Positions 1-7,773 of a stretch of 9,775 nt of DNA are shown piece by piece. The translations under genes were made by a program, and so were the position numbers. Within the stretch, counting starts at the first letter, position 1. Every line of letters starts with the position of its first letter. The notes under the pieces were generated by a model. That model did not search any database. It saw only the letters and a list, made by a program, of their open reading frames with translations, and was not told where the DNA came from. The stretch covers positions 1 to 9,775 of the forward strand of contig CANKEA010000030.1 in the NCBI GenBank assembly GCA_947480815.1. Direction: 5' to 3'. Source of the DNA: Caulobacterales bacterium. GTDB lineage: Bacteria; Pseudomonadota; Alphaproteobacteria; Caulobacterales; Caulobacteraceae.

Positions 1-294
1 CTCGAGCCCACCGACAGCCACATCAAGATTCCTCACATGGGCTGGAACAGCCTGAGCGGCGTTTCCGAACACCCGCTTTTGGCCGGCCTTCCGCCGCAGC
101 CGCACATGTATTTCACGCACTCCTATGCCTTCTATCCCGACGATCCAGCGGCGGTGATCGCCTCCGTCGATCATGGAACGACCTTCGCGGCCGCGGTCGC
201 GCGCGGCAATGTAGCCGGGGTGCAATTCCACCCCGAGAAGAGCCAGGCCAACGGTCTGAAGCTGCTGACGAACTTCATGGCGTGGCGGCCATGA
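1..294 (+). CDS. hisH: Imidazole glycerol phosphate synthase, glutaminase subunit HisH (3' part)
   Basis: Only the last 97 codons are present; the frame is open to the left edge. HisH is the class I glutamine amidotransferase that feeds ammonia to HisF in histidine biosynthesis. The motif PHMGWN (residues 11-16 of the fragment) is the conserved HisH segment before the C-terminal lobe. VQFHPEKS (74-81) holds the His and Glu of the Cys-His-Glu triad; the nucleophilic Cys lies outside the window. Full-length family members are about 200-215 residues, so roughly the second half is seen. The stop TGA shares bases with the hisA start (ATGA), as expected in a translationally coupled his operon. Identification is firm. 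Confidence 0.96.
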   Translation, partial: LEPTDSHIKIPHMGWNSLSGVSEHPLLAGLPPQPHMYFTHSYAFYPDDPAAVIASVDHGTTFAAAVARGNVAGVQFHPEKSQANGLKLLTNFMAWRP

Positions 295-1016
295 TCCTCT
301 ATCCGGCCATCGATCTGAAAGACGGGCAGTGCGTGCGCCTGCTGCATGGCGACATGGACAAGGCCACGGTGTTCAATAACAGCCCCGCCGACCAGGCTGG
401 GCGCTTTGAAGCCGCCGGGTTCGAATACCTGCACGTCGTCGACCTCAATGGTGCGATCGAAGGCCGTTCGGCCAACCGTCCCGCAGTCGAGGCGATCCTG
501 CGCGCCGTGAAAATGCCGGTACAGCTGGGTGGCGGCATTCGCACCCTGGCTAATGTGGACGCCTGGCTGCAGGCCGGGCTAGCCCGGGTGATCCTGGGGA
601 CCATCGCCGTTCGCGATCCGAACCTGGTGAAAGAAGCCGCGCGGCTGTTCCCGGGCCAGGTCGCTGTTGGTATCGATGCCCGTGACGGCATGGTGGCAAC
701 CGAAGGCTGGGTGGAAACCTCCAGTGTTTCTGCCATCGACCTCGCTAAGAAGTTCGAGGACGCTGGCGTAGCTGCGATCATATTCACCGACATCGCTCGC
801 GACGGGGCCCTGACCGGGGTGAATGTCGAGGTAACCGGAAAACTGGCTGACGCGGTGTCGATCCCGATTATCGCCTCCGGCGGTGTTGCCTCCGTGCAGG
901 ACATTAGAGACCTCAAGGCGCGCCAGGGCGCGCACATTTCCGGCGCGATCCTGGGTCGCTCACTCTATGTCGGCGCAATCCAGCCGTCAGAAGCCCTGGA
1001 GATCGCGCGTGCTTAA
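291..1016 (+). CDS. hisA: Phosphoribosylformimino-AICAR phosphate isomerase HisA
   Basis: 241 residues, normal length for this (beta/alpha)8 barrel. It converts ProFAR to PRFAR by an Amadori rearrangement, the fourth step of histidine synthesis. The N-terminus [12 protein letters not shown] carries the catalytic base Asp8, and VGIDARDG carries the second catalytic residue, Asp129. Phosphate-binding loops are QLGGGIR (78-84) and ASGGV (195-199). A GTG nine bases upstream (282) is also open, but the ATG at 291 gives the family N-terminus exactly and overlaps the hisH stop as ATGA, so I chose it. The 3' end overlaps hisF by 8 bases. Confidence 0.97.
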   Translation: MILYPAIDLKDGQCVRLLHGDMDKATVFNNSPADQAGRFEAAGFEYLHVVDLNGAIEGRSANRPAVEAILRAVKMPVQLGGGIRTLANVDAWLQAGLARVILGTIAVRDPNLVKEAARLFPGQVAVGIDARDGMVATEGWVETSSVSAIDLAKKFEDAGVAAIIFTDIARDGALTGVNVEVTGKLADAVSIPIIASGGVASVQDIRDLKARQGAHISGAILGRSLYVGAIQPSEALEIARA

Positions 1017-1773
1017 GGTTCGCGTCATTCCCTGCCTCGACGTCAAAGACGGCCGCGTGGTGAAGGGCGTGCAGTTTCTAGAGTTGCGCGACGCCGGCGA
1101 TCCCGTTGAGCAGGCTGCGGCCTATGACGCCGCCGGGGCCGACGAATTGATGTTCCTCGACATCACAGCCAGCCATGAGGGCCGTGGCGCAATTCTCGAT
1201 GTGATAGCCCGCACCGCTGAGGTCTGTTTCATGCCCGTCGGCGTTGGTGGCGGTGTGCGTACTGTAGAAGACGCCCGGAGATTGCTTCGCGCGGGCGCAG
1301 ACAAGACCTCGATCAACACAGCCGCTGTGGAAAATCCTGACCTGCTCAGCGCCTGCGCGGACGCCTTCGGTGCGCAATGCGTGGTGGCGGCGGTCGACGC
1401 AAAGGCCCGCCCAGACGGCTCGGGCTGGAACATCTTCACCTACGGTGGCCGTAGGGACACCGGCATCGACGCGGTGGAATACGCCGTGCTGGCGGCAGCC
1501 AAGGGCGCGGGGGAAATCCTGCTGACCTCGATGGACCGCGATGGGGCCAAGACCGGCTATGATCTGGCCTTGCTAAAAGCCATAGCGAGCGTGGTCGGCG
1601 TGCCCGTCATTGCATCGGGCGGTGCCGGCACGACGGATGATCTGGTGGCGGCGGTCAAGGAGGGCGAGGCCAGCGCCGTTCTGGCGGCCTCGATTTTCCA
1701 TTTCGGCGAAATCAGCGTCGGCGAGGCCAAGGCAAAGATGGCCGCAGCTGGCATTCCGATGCGGCTAGTCTAG
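1009..1773 (+). CDS. hisF: Imidazole glycerol phosphate synthase, cyclase subunit HisF
   Basis: 254 residues, the usual HisF length. It takes ammonia from HisH and cyclises PRFAR to imidazole glycerol phosphate and AICAR. Both catalytic aspartates are visible: Asp11 in [15 protein letters not shown] and Asp130 in VVAAVDAKA. Barrel phosphate loops GVGGGVR (78-84) and ASGGAGT (202-208) are intact. The frame stays open upstream to 883, but that part lies inside hisA. The GTG at 1009 gives the family N-terminus [11 protein letters not shown] and has a TGGAG ribosome binding site (997-1001) seven bases before it. The 8-base overlap with hisA implies translational coupling. Confidence 0.97.
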   Translation: MLKVRVIPCLDVKDGRVVKGVQFLELRDAGDPVEQAAAYDAAGADELMFLDITASHEGRGAILDVIARTAEVCFMPVGVGGGVRTVEDARRLLRAGADKTSINTAAVENPDLLSACADAFGAQCVVAAVDAKARPDGSGWNIFTYGGRRDTGIDAVEYAVLAAAKGAGEILLTSMDRDGAKTGYDLALLKAIASVVGVPVIASGGAGTTDDLVAAVKEGEASAVLAASIFHFGEISVGEAKAKMAAAGIPMRLV

Positions 1774-1782
1774 GCTAAGGTC

Positions 1783-2109
1783 ATGAGCCGGTTCACCGAC
1801 GCCCTCGAGCACATTCTAACGAAGATCGATGCCCGCAAGGGCGGCGATCCGACGGCGTCATGGACCGCCAAGCTATTGGCCGACCCTAGGCTCGCCGCCA
1901 AGAAACTCGGCGAGGAAGCCGTCGAACTTGTGCAGGCAGCGGCGCTACAAGACCGCGACGGCATGGCCGGTGAGGCCGCCGATGTGATCTACCATCTCCT
2001 GGCCCTGCTGGCGGCAGAAGGCATCGGTGTTGATGCCGTGGCGCAAAAGCTAGAAGCCCGGCAAGGGCAGTCTGGGATCGCAGAAAAGGCTTCGCGTCCT
2101 AAAGCCTAA
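1783..2109 (+). CDS. hisE: Phosphoribosyl-ATP pyrophosphatase HisE
   Basis: 108 residues, a typical stand-alone HisE. It hydrolyses phosphoribosyl-ATP to phosphoribosyl-AMP, the second step of the pathway. The MazG-like all-alpha fold is shown by the metal-binding acidic motif GEEAVELVQAA (43-53) and by EAADVIYHLLALL (65-77). It follows hisF after nine bases. A TAAGG lies only two bases before the ATG, unusually close for a ribosome binding site; no better start exists because the N-terminus MSRFTDALE already matches the family. HisI (the cyclohydrolase) is separate and not in the window. The 3' end overlaps the stop of the convergent Smr gene, leaving no room for a terminator hairpin. Confidence 0.95.
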   Translation: MSRFTDALEHILTKIDARKGGDPTASWTAKLLADPRLAAKKLGEEAVELVQAAALQDRDGMAGEAADVIYHLLALLAAEGIGVDAVAQKLEARQGQSGIAEKASRPKA

Positions 2110-2606
2110 GTCGACTTGCCGCGTCGCTTCAACGCCACATAGGCCGCCCCCGCCCCGCCATGATGCGGATCGGCCAGAGACATCCCCGCCACCATCACCC
2201 GCAGCTCCGGCTCGGCCAGCCATTGCGGGAGCATCCTGCGCAACACCCCATCGCCCTGCACCCCCTTGCCTGTGATCACCAGCACGGCGCGGTCATGGTC
2301 TTCGAAGGCGCGGGTCAGAAATCCGACCAGCGCCTGGCGGGCGGCGGACTGGGTCATGCCGTGCAGATCAATCCGCCTCAGGGGGTCACCCTTCGCCTGC
2401 ACCACGATCCGACGGCGGCGATTGGGTTCGATAGGGTCAAGTGGTCCCTTCGGCAAAACCCGGGGCTTGGGCGCGTCCTTTGGATCGAGTCGCAATGGAG
2501 CGTCAGCGGTCACGACCGAGCGCACCACCTTCTCTGGATGCGGCAGCACCGTGGCAGTGACCTGGCCCCAGAGCTTGAGCTCCTCAGGTAAGGGCCGACG
2601 GGCCAT
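2106..2606 (-). CDS. Smr-domain protein (MutS2 C-terminal-like putative nuclease)
   Basis: 166 residues. The C-terminal Smr domain (about 77-160) is clear from IDLHGMT (79-84 core), VLVITGKG (108-115) and HGGAGAAYVALKR (149-161). The first 75 residues are basic, proline-rich and probably disordered. Smr domains bind or nick nucleic acid (family knowledge from MutS2 and YdaL-type proteins); the substrate of this stand-alone form is not evident from sequence. It is the last gene of a three-gene leftward unit. Its ATG overlaps the mltA stop as TAATG and no ribosome binding site is seen, suggesting coupled translation. Its neighbours do not settle its role. Confidence 0.88.
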   Translation of the reverse strand: MARRPLPEELKLWGQVTATVLPHPEKVVRSVVTADAPLRLDPKDAPKPRVLPKGPLDPIEPNRRRRIVVQAKGDPLRRIDLHGMTQSAARQALVGFLTRAFEDHDRAVLVITGKGVQGDGVLRRMLPQWLAEPELRVMVAGMSLADPHHGGAGAAYVALKRRGKST

Positions 2607-3754
2607 TAGCGAGGATCGAGCCGCCAGAGCGTTAGCTTATGGCGCACCCGGCCCGCTTCACGGCCCGCCGCGTCGCCGGCACCGAGAAACAGATCGGCGC
2701 GGATCTCGCCCTTTATCGCGCCGCCGGTATCCAACGCCATAACAGCCCGGCGGTAGCTCGGAAAAGCGCCTTCCAGTGTCGGAGCGCTCGCGTCAATCCA
2801 GTAGAACCCGCCCAGCGGGTGGCGCGCCGTATCGACAGCGATAGCCCTCCCCGGCGGCAAAATGACTCCCGCAGCGCCAACTACGCCGGCCTTATCGTCC
2901 GGGGCGACCCGGAAGAACACATAGCGTGGGTTCAGCCGCATGATGGCATCCGCTGCCGGTCCGCGGTTGGCGGCAAGCCAGGCGCGGATGCTATCGCCGG
3001 AGGTATCGTTGTCGGCGAGCAGGTTCTTTTGGCGCATCGGATTGGCGATCGCGACAAACGGCTGGCCGTTATTCGCAAGATAGGCGGCCTTGAGCCGTTG
3101 GCCGTCGGGCAAGGTCAGCACGCCGGAGCCCTGGATCTGCAAAAAGAAAAGGTCTTCCGGCTTCATCCAGCCCAAGATCGGAGCGGGAACGGGGGGCTGG
3201 GCTGTCTCTATGGCGGCACGAGTCAGGTAAGGGGCCAGATCTAACGTCTGTAAGTCGTCCGGCCTGCCGAGCAAGGCGGCGGTGTATTCGCCCTGTCGGC
3301 TAGCGCGCGCGGAATATTCTGGCGCGAAATAGGCGGTGAGCAGACCGTCACCGGCCAGCGGCTGGGCCTGAAAGTGGCTTTCCAGAAAATCACGCGCCGC
3401 TGTCTCGCCATAGGGCGGCAGGGCGCGGGCGAGACGACAGAGCACGGCGAGCGCCGGCGCCTTGCTCGCCGTGCAACCGGCGACAAAGGCTTTCAGCGCG
3501 GCAAGATGATCTTCGCTGTCCCAGCCCGGCGGGGCATGGAAATCTTCGCGACTAACGTAGGGGGCCGGCGGGGCCAAGGCGGCTGGGATTATCGGATTGG
3601 CGGGTTCCACCACGGGCGAGGGTGCGGGCGCTGGGGCCAGAGGCGGCGTCTGGACGGGATTGGGCGCGGCAGGGGGTGCCGGAGCGGTTGTCGTGGCGCA
3701 AGCGCTTAAAGCCAGGACGGCAGCGCAGGCAACGGCGAACGTGAGGTGCCGCAT
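2606..3754 (-). CDS. mltA: Membrane-bound lytic murein transglycosylase A (MltA family lipoprotein)
   Basis: 382 residues from the chosen ATG. It cleaves peptidoglycan glycan strands to 1,6-anhydromuropeptides at the outer membrane's periplasmic face. The N-terminus is a lipoprotein signal: a hydrophobic stretch ending in the lipobox LSAC, with Cys19 as the lipidation site. A Pro/Ala-rich linker follows (about 22-65). The MltA domain shows GLLTAYFAPEY (138-147), FFLQIQGSG (203-211) and LPDGQRL (215-221). The C-terminal 3D domain shows AVDTARHPLG (306-315) and ALDTGGAIKGEIRADLFLG (340-358), with conserved Asp308, Asp342 and Asp354, among which the family's catalytic Asp is expected. A start 36 bases upstream is open, but it would bury the signal peptide. 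The chosen ATG overlaps the Tim44 stop as TGATG. Confidence 0.94.
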   Translation of the reverse strand: MRHLTFAVACAAVLALSACATTTAPAPPAAPNPVQTPPLAPAPAPSPVVEPANPIIPAALAPPAPYVSREDFHAPPGWDSEDHLAALKAFVAGCTASKAPALAVLCRLARALPPYGETAARDFLESHFQAQPLAGDGLLTAYFAPEYSARASRQGEYTAALLGRPDDLQTLDLAPYLTRAAIETAQPPVPAPILGWMKPEDLFFLQIQGSGVLTLPDGQRLKAAYLANNGQPFVAIANPMRQKNLLADNDTSGDSIRAWLAANRGPAADAIMRLNPRYVFFRVAPDDKAGVVGAAGVILPPGRAIAVDTARHPLGGFYWIDASAPTLEGAFPSYRRAVMALDTGGAIKGEIRADLFLGAGDAAGREAGRVRHKLTLWRLDPR

Positions 3755-4392
3755 CAGGCCTGGGCGGCCTCGACGCGCACCAGCATCCAATTCGGATTAC
3801 GGTTCTTGGTATCCCGTTCAAAGGTCCAAAGCTCAGCGGTGCGGCGATCGTCCACAGCTTCCCCTTCGGGGCCCTTGGAGCGGCTGCGAAATTCAGCAAG
3901 AAACCGCACTGCGGCGCGTGCGGAATCACCGACCATTTCGGTCTTCTCCAGGTCCGCGCGGGGGGGATTGGAAAACTCGGCGCTCTCGGTGCGGCCTTCT
4001 TTCTCGCGCGTGGCGATAGCGGCATCAAAGTCGGCCATCACGCCGGGGGAAAGCAGCTTGCCAAGCGTGTCGCGGTCGCCGGCAGCGAACGCCTTAACGA
4101 TGGTTTGGTAAGCGCTGCGGGCGCCAGACAGAAACTGTTCCGGATCGAAATTCGGATCGCGCGCCTTGATCGCAGCCAGGCCCGACAAGACGGCACTATC
4201 CTCTATCACCGGTGCCGGCAGCTTGGCGGTGACGGGTGCGGTTGCCAGCCGAGCGATGTTTTCCGGCTGTCGACCTACGCGTTTGCCCAGCACTGAATAG
4301 AGCTGAAACAAAACCACAGCGGCTAGGACGGCAAAAATGATCAATTCGAGCACGGTGTGGGGGCTTTCGAGGAAACGAAGCGGAGATTGCAT
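3754..4392 (-). CDS. Tim44-domain inner-membrane protein
   Basis: 212 residues. One N-terminal transmembrane segment (about 14-33, rich in L, I, V, A and F) is followed by YSVLGKR, a charged linker, and a Tim44-like domain (about 85-208) with DPEQFLSGARSAYQTIVKAFAAGD and a final NPNWMLVRVE strand. Such proteins are common in alphaproteobacteria and related to mitochondrial Tim44. Association with the inner membrane and a chaperone or scaffold role is inferred from the family. I placed the start at the first ATG. A GTG at codon 14 would give a product starting VLELIIF, closer to many family members, so the start is uncertain. It heads the unit with mltA and smr. Many alphaproteobacteria carry fxsA between this gene and secB; it is missing here. 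Confidence 0.86.
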   Translation of the reverse strand: MQSPLRFLESPHTVLELIIFAVLAAVVLFQLYSVLGKRVGRQPENIARLATAPVTAKLPAPVIEDSAVLSGLAAIKARDPNFDPEQFLSGARSAYQTIVKAFAAGDRDTLGKLLSPGVMADFDAAIATREKEGRTESAEFSNPPRADLEKTEMVGDSARAAVRFLAEFRSRSKGPEGEAVDDRRTAELWTFERDTKNRNPNWMLVRVEAAQA

Positions 4393-4509
4393 CTAATATA
4401 GGCCACCATAGGGCGGGCGTCAGCCTCAAGCCGGTCGATGGGTGTGTCGTTGCGCGCCCAGGCCCGCCATGATACGCGCCGCCGTTCCTAGTTTATGTGA
4501 GCCAATCTC
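4393..4509. promoter_or_regulatory. Divergent promoter region between the Tim44-domain gene and secB
   Basis: This 117-base spacer separates two genes read in opposite directions, so it should hold both promoters. On the minus strand TATATT lies two bases before the Tim44 ATG, but no well-spaced -35 accompanies it. On the plus strand I see only weak promoter-like hexamers (TTGCGC at 4450-4455). Five bases resembling a weak ribosome binding site (GTGAG, 4496-4500) precede secB by nine bases. No CtrA box, riboswitch or terminator was seen. The promoter role is inferred from gene orientation, not from a clear motif. Confidence 0.5.
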
Positions 4510-5013
4510 ATGACAGACACGCCTCCGGAAGCCCCGCCCGCCACCGCCGACGAGGTCAATCCCCCCGGCATTCGTGTGCTGGCGCAGTTCGTACGCGACT
4601 TCTCGTTCGAAAACCCCAATGCGCCGGAGAGTCTGCGCAGTGGCGGACCGCAACCAGGCATCGACATGAATGTCGAAATGAGCGCGTCCGCGCGCCAGGA
4701 CGGTCTTTTCGAGGTCGACCTCAAACTATCCGCCAAGGCTATGCGCGAAGACATCCCGGTGTTTGTGGTCGAGCTGGTATTTGCTGGCCTGTTTCAGATC
4801 GAGGGCGTTCGTACCGAAGACATGGAGCCCGTGCTGCTTGTCGAATGCCCGCGATTCCTGTTTCCCTTCGCGCGCCGCTTGATTGCCGACGTGACCGCCG
4901 AGGGCGGCTTTCCGCCCTTCATGATCGACCCGATCGATTTCGCTGGCGTCTATGCGGCCCGCAAGGCCCAGGGCGCTGTACAGAGCATCGCCACCCCAGT
5001 CGGCAACGCTTAG
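4510..5013 (+). CDS. secB: Protein-export chaperone SecB
   Basis: 167 residues, slightly longer than E. coli SecB because of a Pro/Ala-rich N-terminal tail (about 20 residues). SecB is a tetrameric cytoplasmic chaperone that keeps preproteins unfolded and delivers them to SecA. Family signatures are [13 protein letters not shown] (27-39), the beta strands [32 protein letters not shown], and [33 protein letters not shown] toward the C-terminus. The substrate-groove and SecA-contact segments look intact. It is a single gene on the plus strand, convergent with dnaQ across 23 bases. A GGCGG/CCGCC inverted repeat (5028-5032 with 5041-5045) spans the end of that gap but has no T-run. Confidence 0.96.
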   Translation: MTDTPPEAPPATADEVNPPGIRVLAQFVRDFSFENPNAPESLRSGGPQPGIDMNVEMSASARQDGLFEVDLKLSAKAMREDIPVFVVELVFAGLFQIEGVRTEDMEPVLLVECPRFLFPFARRLIADVTAEGGFPPFMIDPIDFAGVYAARKAQGAVQSIATPVGNA

Positions 5014-5036
5014 GCGGCGGCGGCGACGGCGGGCGC

Positions 5037-5741
5037 TCAGCCGCCCAACTTGCTCCACAGCGACTTATCTTTCAGCGCCGTCTCCAGAAAAACGGCGTGA
5101 GCCGCGCGTTCGGCTTCGGTTAAAAGCGGTGCCAGGGGTCTGGGCCGGGCAACATAGGACCCGGCAGCCACCACCGAAATCGCCTCGGGCGCTGACGCAC
5201 CGCCAAGATCGAGCCCGCGCTCGCGACCGCCGTGGAGTTCCAGGTAGACCTCGGCCAACAGACGCGCGTCAATCAAGGCACCGTGCTTGTCGCGCTCGGC
5301 CAGCGAGATCTTAAAACGCTTACACAGGGCGTCGAGCGAGCAGTGAGCGCCAGGAAAGCGCGTGCGAGCCATGGCCAGGGTGTCGATCCAGCGGCTCTCA
5401 TGAAGAACGGCCCGCCCGATCTGTTGGAGCTCCCAGTTTACAAAATTCCGGTCAAAACTGGCATTGTGCGCCACGATATGGGCGTCGCCGATGAAGTCGA
5501 GCAGGGCGTCAACAATATCGGGATCATCGAATTTCGGCTTGCCGCGCAAGAAGGCCGCCGACAAGCCGTGCACCTTTTCCGCCCCGGCCGGCACGTCGCG
5601 GCACGGGTCGATGTAGCGGTGAAACGAACGCCCGGTCGGCACCAGGTCCTGAATTTCCAGGCAGGCCACCTCCACCAGACGATCGCCGTTGAGGGGGTCG
5701 AAGCCGGTAGTTTCAGTGTCTAGGACGATCTGGCGGACCAT
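5037..5741 (-). CDS. dnaQ: DNA polymerase III epsilon subunit (3'-5' proofreading exonuclease)
   Basis: 234 residues. Epsilon is the proofreading exonuclease of the replicative polymerase, held between alpha and theta in the core. All three DEDDh motifs are visible: Exo I DTETTG with Asp8 and Glu10, Exo II AHNASFD with Asp97, and Exo III HGALIDARLLAEVYLEL with His153 and Asp158. A C-terminal tail of about 60 residues follows, corresponding to the linker and polymerase-binding segment. Three start codons stand in a row after the coaE stop (TTG 5747, GTG 5744, ATG 5741). I chose the ATG because it gives MVRQIVLDTETTG. No clear ribosome binding site is seen, so coupling to coaE is likely. It is the last gene of the leftward unit. 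Confidence 0.96.
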   Translation of the reverse strand: MVRQIVLDTETTGFDPLNGDRLVEVACLEIQDLVPTGRSFHRYIDPCRDVPAGAEKVHGLSAAFLRGKPKFDDPDIVDALLDFIGDAHIVAHNASFDRNFVNWELQQIGRAVLHESRWIDTLAMARTRFPGAHCSLDALCKRFKISLAERDKHGALIDARLLAEVYLELHGGRERGLDLGGASAPEAISVVAAGSYVARPRPLAPLLTEAERAAHAVFLETALKDKSLWSKLGG

Positions 5742-5747
5742 CACCAA

Positions 5748-6356
5748 TCAATGCCGTCGTTCGGCCGCTTCGGCAAGCTGGGCGACAATCGCTTCGACCT
5801 GCTGGCGCGCCGCTTCCAGCCCCGCGCCGGTGTTGATGACAAAATCGGCCCGCGCGCGCTTTTCCGTATCGCTGATCTGCCGCGCCAGGATGGTTGCGAA
5901 TTTGTCCGCTGTCATGCCCGGCCGCGCCATGACCCGTGCCGCCTGAACCTCCACCGGGGCGCTGACCACGGCGATTTTATCGACCCCCTTATCCCCTCCG
6001 GTCTCAAACAGCAGGGGCACATCGAACACGACAAGGGCTTTGCCAGCCTCACGACACTCTTCCAGAAAACTGTCGCGCGACTCGCGCACCAGGGGGTGTA
6101 TAATCGTTTCCAGGCGGACGAGGGCGGCGGGATCACGCGCGATGATGCGGCTTAGGGTCCCTCGGTCGACGCCACCATCAGAGCCGCGCGCGTCAGGAAA
6201 CTCGCTCAAGACGGATGCCACAGCTGAACCGCCGGGCGTATAAAGTGCCGCCACCGCGGCATCCGAATCGTGCACCGCCGCGCCCAGCTCACGAAACATC
6301 GCGGCCGTGGTCGACTTACCCATGCCGATCGAGCCCGTGAGACCGAGCTTAATCAC
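5748..6356 (-). CDS. coaE: Dephospho-CoA kinase CoaE
   Basis: 202 residues, normal length. It phosphorylates the ribose 3' hydroxyl of dephospho-CoA, the last step of coenzyme A synthesis. The P-loop GSIGMGKST (8-16) is at the N-terminus. DSDAAV (30-35) supplies the conserved Asp32 acting as base. IIHPLVR, VFDVPLLFETG (the substrate-binding segment) and LARQISDTEKRARADFVINTG (lid and C-terminal core) follow in the usual order. The start is GTG, overlapping the aroE stop as GTGA. A purine-rich GGGAGAAGG lies directly upstream as ribosome binding site. The pairing coaE-dnaQ after aroE is common in alphaproteobacteria. Confidence 0.96.
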   Translation of the reverse strand: MIKLGLTGSIGMGKSTTAAMFRELGAAVHDSDAAVAALYTPGGSAVASVLSEFPDARGSDGGVDRGTLSRIIARDPAALVRLETIIHPLVRESRDSFLEECREAGKALVVFDVPLLFETGGDKGVDKIAVVSAPVEVQAARVMARPGMTADKFATILARQISDTEKRARADFVINTGAGLEAARQQVEAIVAQLAEAAERRH

Positions 6357-7183
6357 CCCTTCTCCCCCAAGGCCTTCAGCGCCAGACCGCGCACATCCAC
6401 CATTAAATCCGGATCACGACCATAGAGGGCCGCGAAGCTCGGTCGGGCTTGTCCGATCAACATTGCCAGGCCATCCACAGCTGGCCGACGCAGTCGGCGC
6501 GCCTCGGCCAGCAGCTGCGTCTCCAGCGGCCTGTACACCATGTCCATGACCACACAGCCAGGTTGGGTCATGCCTAGGGGCGCGTGCGGACCGGGACCGC
6601 CGCCCAGACCCAGCGTCGTGGCGTTGATGACAACATCGGCCTCTAGAAACGCGTCTGTCGACTTGATCCAGCCCGTTGCCTTCACGGGACCCAAACCCTC
6701 CAGCGCTCGCGCGCGCTCCAGGGTCCGGTTGACCACCCAGATTCGCGCCGCGCCCGCATCGGTCAGGGCGGCAACGGCGCCCCGCGCTGCGCCCCCCGCT
6801 CCCAGCACGGTCGCCGTCTTACCTTTCACACTAAACACCGCCTGTTCGTGCAGAGCGCCCAGCAGGCCAAGTCCGTCGGTATTGTCGGCGATGATCGTGC
6901 CGTCGGCCTCAAACAACAGCAGGTTCGCGGCACCAGCGGCGCGCGCGGCCAGTCGGACATGGGTGGCGCAGGCGAGCGCCGCCTCCTTATGCGGCACGGT
7001 CACATTCACACCCAGCAGCACGCCGCCGCGTTGAGCGGCGATAAAAGCGGCGAAGTCATCCGGCGGGACGTCAAACAAACCATATTCAGCATTCAACCCG
7101 GCCGCCTTGATCCAGGCGGTATGGATCAGCGGGCTGAGCGAGTGTGAAACCGGGTGGCCGACAACACCGGCGCGGATCGTCAT
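6353..7183 (-). CDS. aroE: Shikimate dehydrogenase (NADP+)
   Basis: 276 residues. It reduces 3-dehydroshikimate to shikimate in aromatic amino acid synthesis. The substrate site shows SHSLSP (13-18), NVTVPHK with catalytic Lys66, AAN with Asn87, and DNTDG with Asp103. The cofactor domain shows the Rossmann loop GAGGAARGA (128-136) and VNRT, the NADP-specificity motif. The family's usual NAT-S-x-GM segment reads INATTLGL here, and the C-terminal GL-ML-HQA segment reads GLAMLIGQA; both are tolerable variants and do not suggest loss of function. A GGAG ribosome binding site lies about ten bases before the ATG. It overlaps both neighbours by four bases (ATGA with maf, GTGA with coaE). Confidence 0.95.
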   Translation of the reverse strand: MTIRAGVVGHPVSHSLSPLIHTAWIKAAGLNAEYGLFDVPPDDFAAFIAAQRGGVLLGVNVTVPHKEAALACATHVRLAARAAGAANLLLFEADGTIIADNTDGLGLLGALHEQAVFSVKGKTATVLGAGGAARGAVAALTDAGAARIWVVNRTLERARALEGLGPVKATGWIKSTDAFLEADVVINATTLGLGGGPGPHAPLGMTQPGCVVMDMVYRPLETQLLAEARRLRRPAVDGLAMLIGQARPSFAALYGRDPDLMVDVRGLALKALGEKG

Positions 7184-7773
7184 GGGGTTAGAGCTCCGTA
7201 GCGGCGCAGCAGGTCGAGCAAACCCAGCAAAGGCAGGCCCAGGATAGAGAAATAGTCGCCATCAATCCGCTCAAATAGCTGTGCGCCCTGACCTTCCAGC
7301 CTGTAGCAGCCCACGCACCGCAACACCTCGTCCCCCTCAGCAGCAAGGTACTGGTCGAGAAATACGTCGCTGAACGAACGCATGGTTAGGGTAGCGGTCT
7401 CGACCTGGCGCCAAATCACCACGCCATCTAGCGCGACAACGACGGCGGAATGCAGCTTGTGGCGGCGACCCCGCAAGACGAGCAATCTTTCGCGGGCGGC
7501 CAACATCGTTGGGGCCTTGTCGATGAGCGCCCCATCAAGATCGAGCGTCTGGTCAGCGCCGATCACCAGTCCGCCACTACGGCGAGAGACTTTCAGCGCC
7601 TTCATCTCAGCAAGGGCATCGGCCATATCACGTGGATTCAGGCCCTCGACGGCAAGAGATGTCTTGGCAGCCTCCTCATCCACGACCGGTGATTGAGTTT
7701 CGAATTCAACCCCAGCAGCCTTAAGGATCGTGCAGCGCGCGGCGCTCGTCGATGCAAGCAGAACGGCCATCAT
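7180..7773 (-). CDS. maf: Maf-family nucleoside triphosphate pyrophosphatase
   Basis: 197 residues from the chosen start. Maf proteins hydrolyse non-canonical or canonical NTPs to NMP and pyrophosphate (house-cleaning enzymes; some affect division). The N-terminal LLASTSAARCTIL (5-17) corresponds to the family's S-x-x-R motif with Ser10 and Arg13. VVDEE (28-32), a lysine-bearing AEMKALKV helix and IGADQTLDLDG follow, and the C-terminal FERIDGDYFSILGLPL is typical. The frame is open 99 bases further upstream inside the DUF299 gene, but the ATG at 7773 restores the family N-terminus and overlaps that gene's stop as ATGA. An ATG three bases on (7770) is equally possible. Exact nucleotide specificity cannot be told. 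Confidence 0.92.
   Translation of the reverse strand: MMAVLLASTSAARCTILKAAGVEFETQSPVVDEEAAKTSLAVEGLNPRDMADALAEMKALKVSRRSGGLVIGADQTLDLDGALIDKAPTMLAARERLLVLRGRRHKLHSAVVVALDGVVIWRQVETATLTMRSFSDVFLDQYLAAEGDEVLRCVGCYRLEGQGAQLFERIDGDYFSILGLPLLGLLDLLRRYGALTP

Noticed and set aside
299..937. 212-codon open frame antisense to hisA
   Set aside because: It lies wholly opposite hisA, with the Arg/Ser/Pro/Ala-rich composition typical of GC-rich shadow frames.
5014..5045. GGC-rich run and GGCGG/CCGCC inverted repeat between secB and dnaQ as a bidirectional terminator
   Set aside because: The stem is only five base pairs with several possible registers in a GGC repeat, and no T-run exists on either strand.
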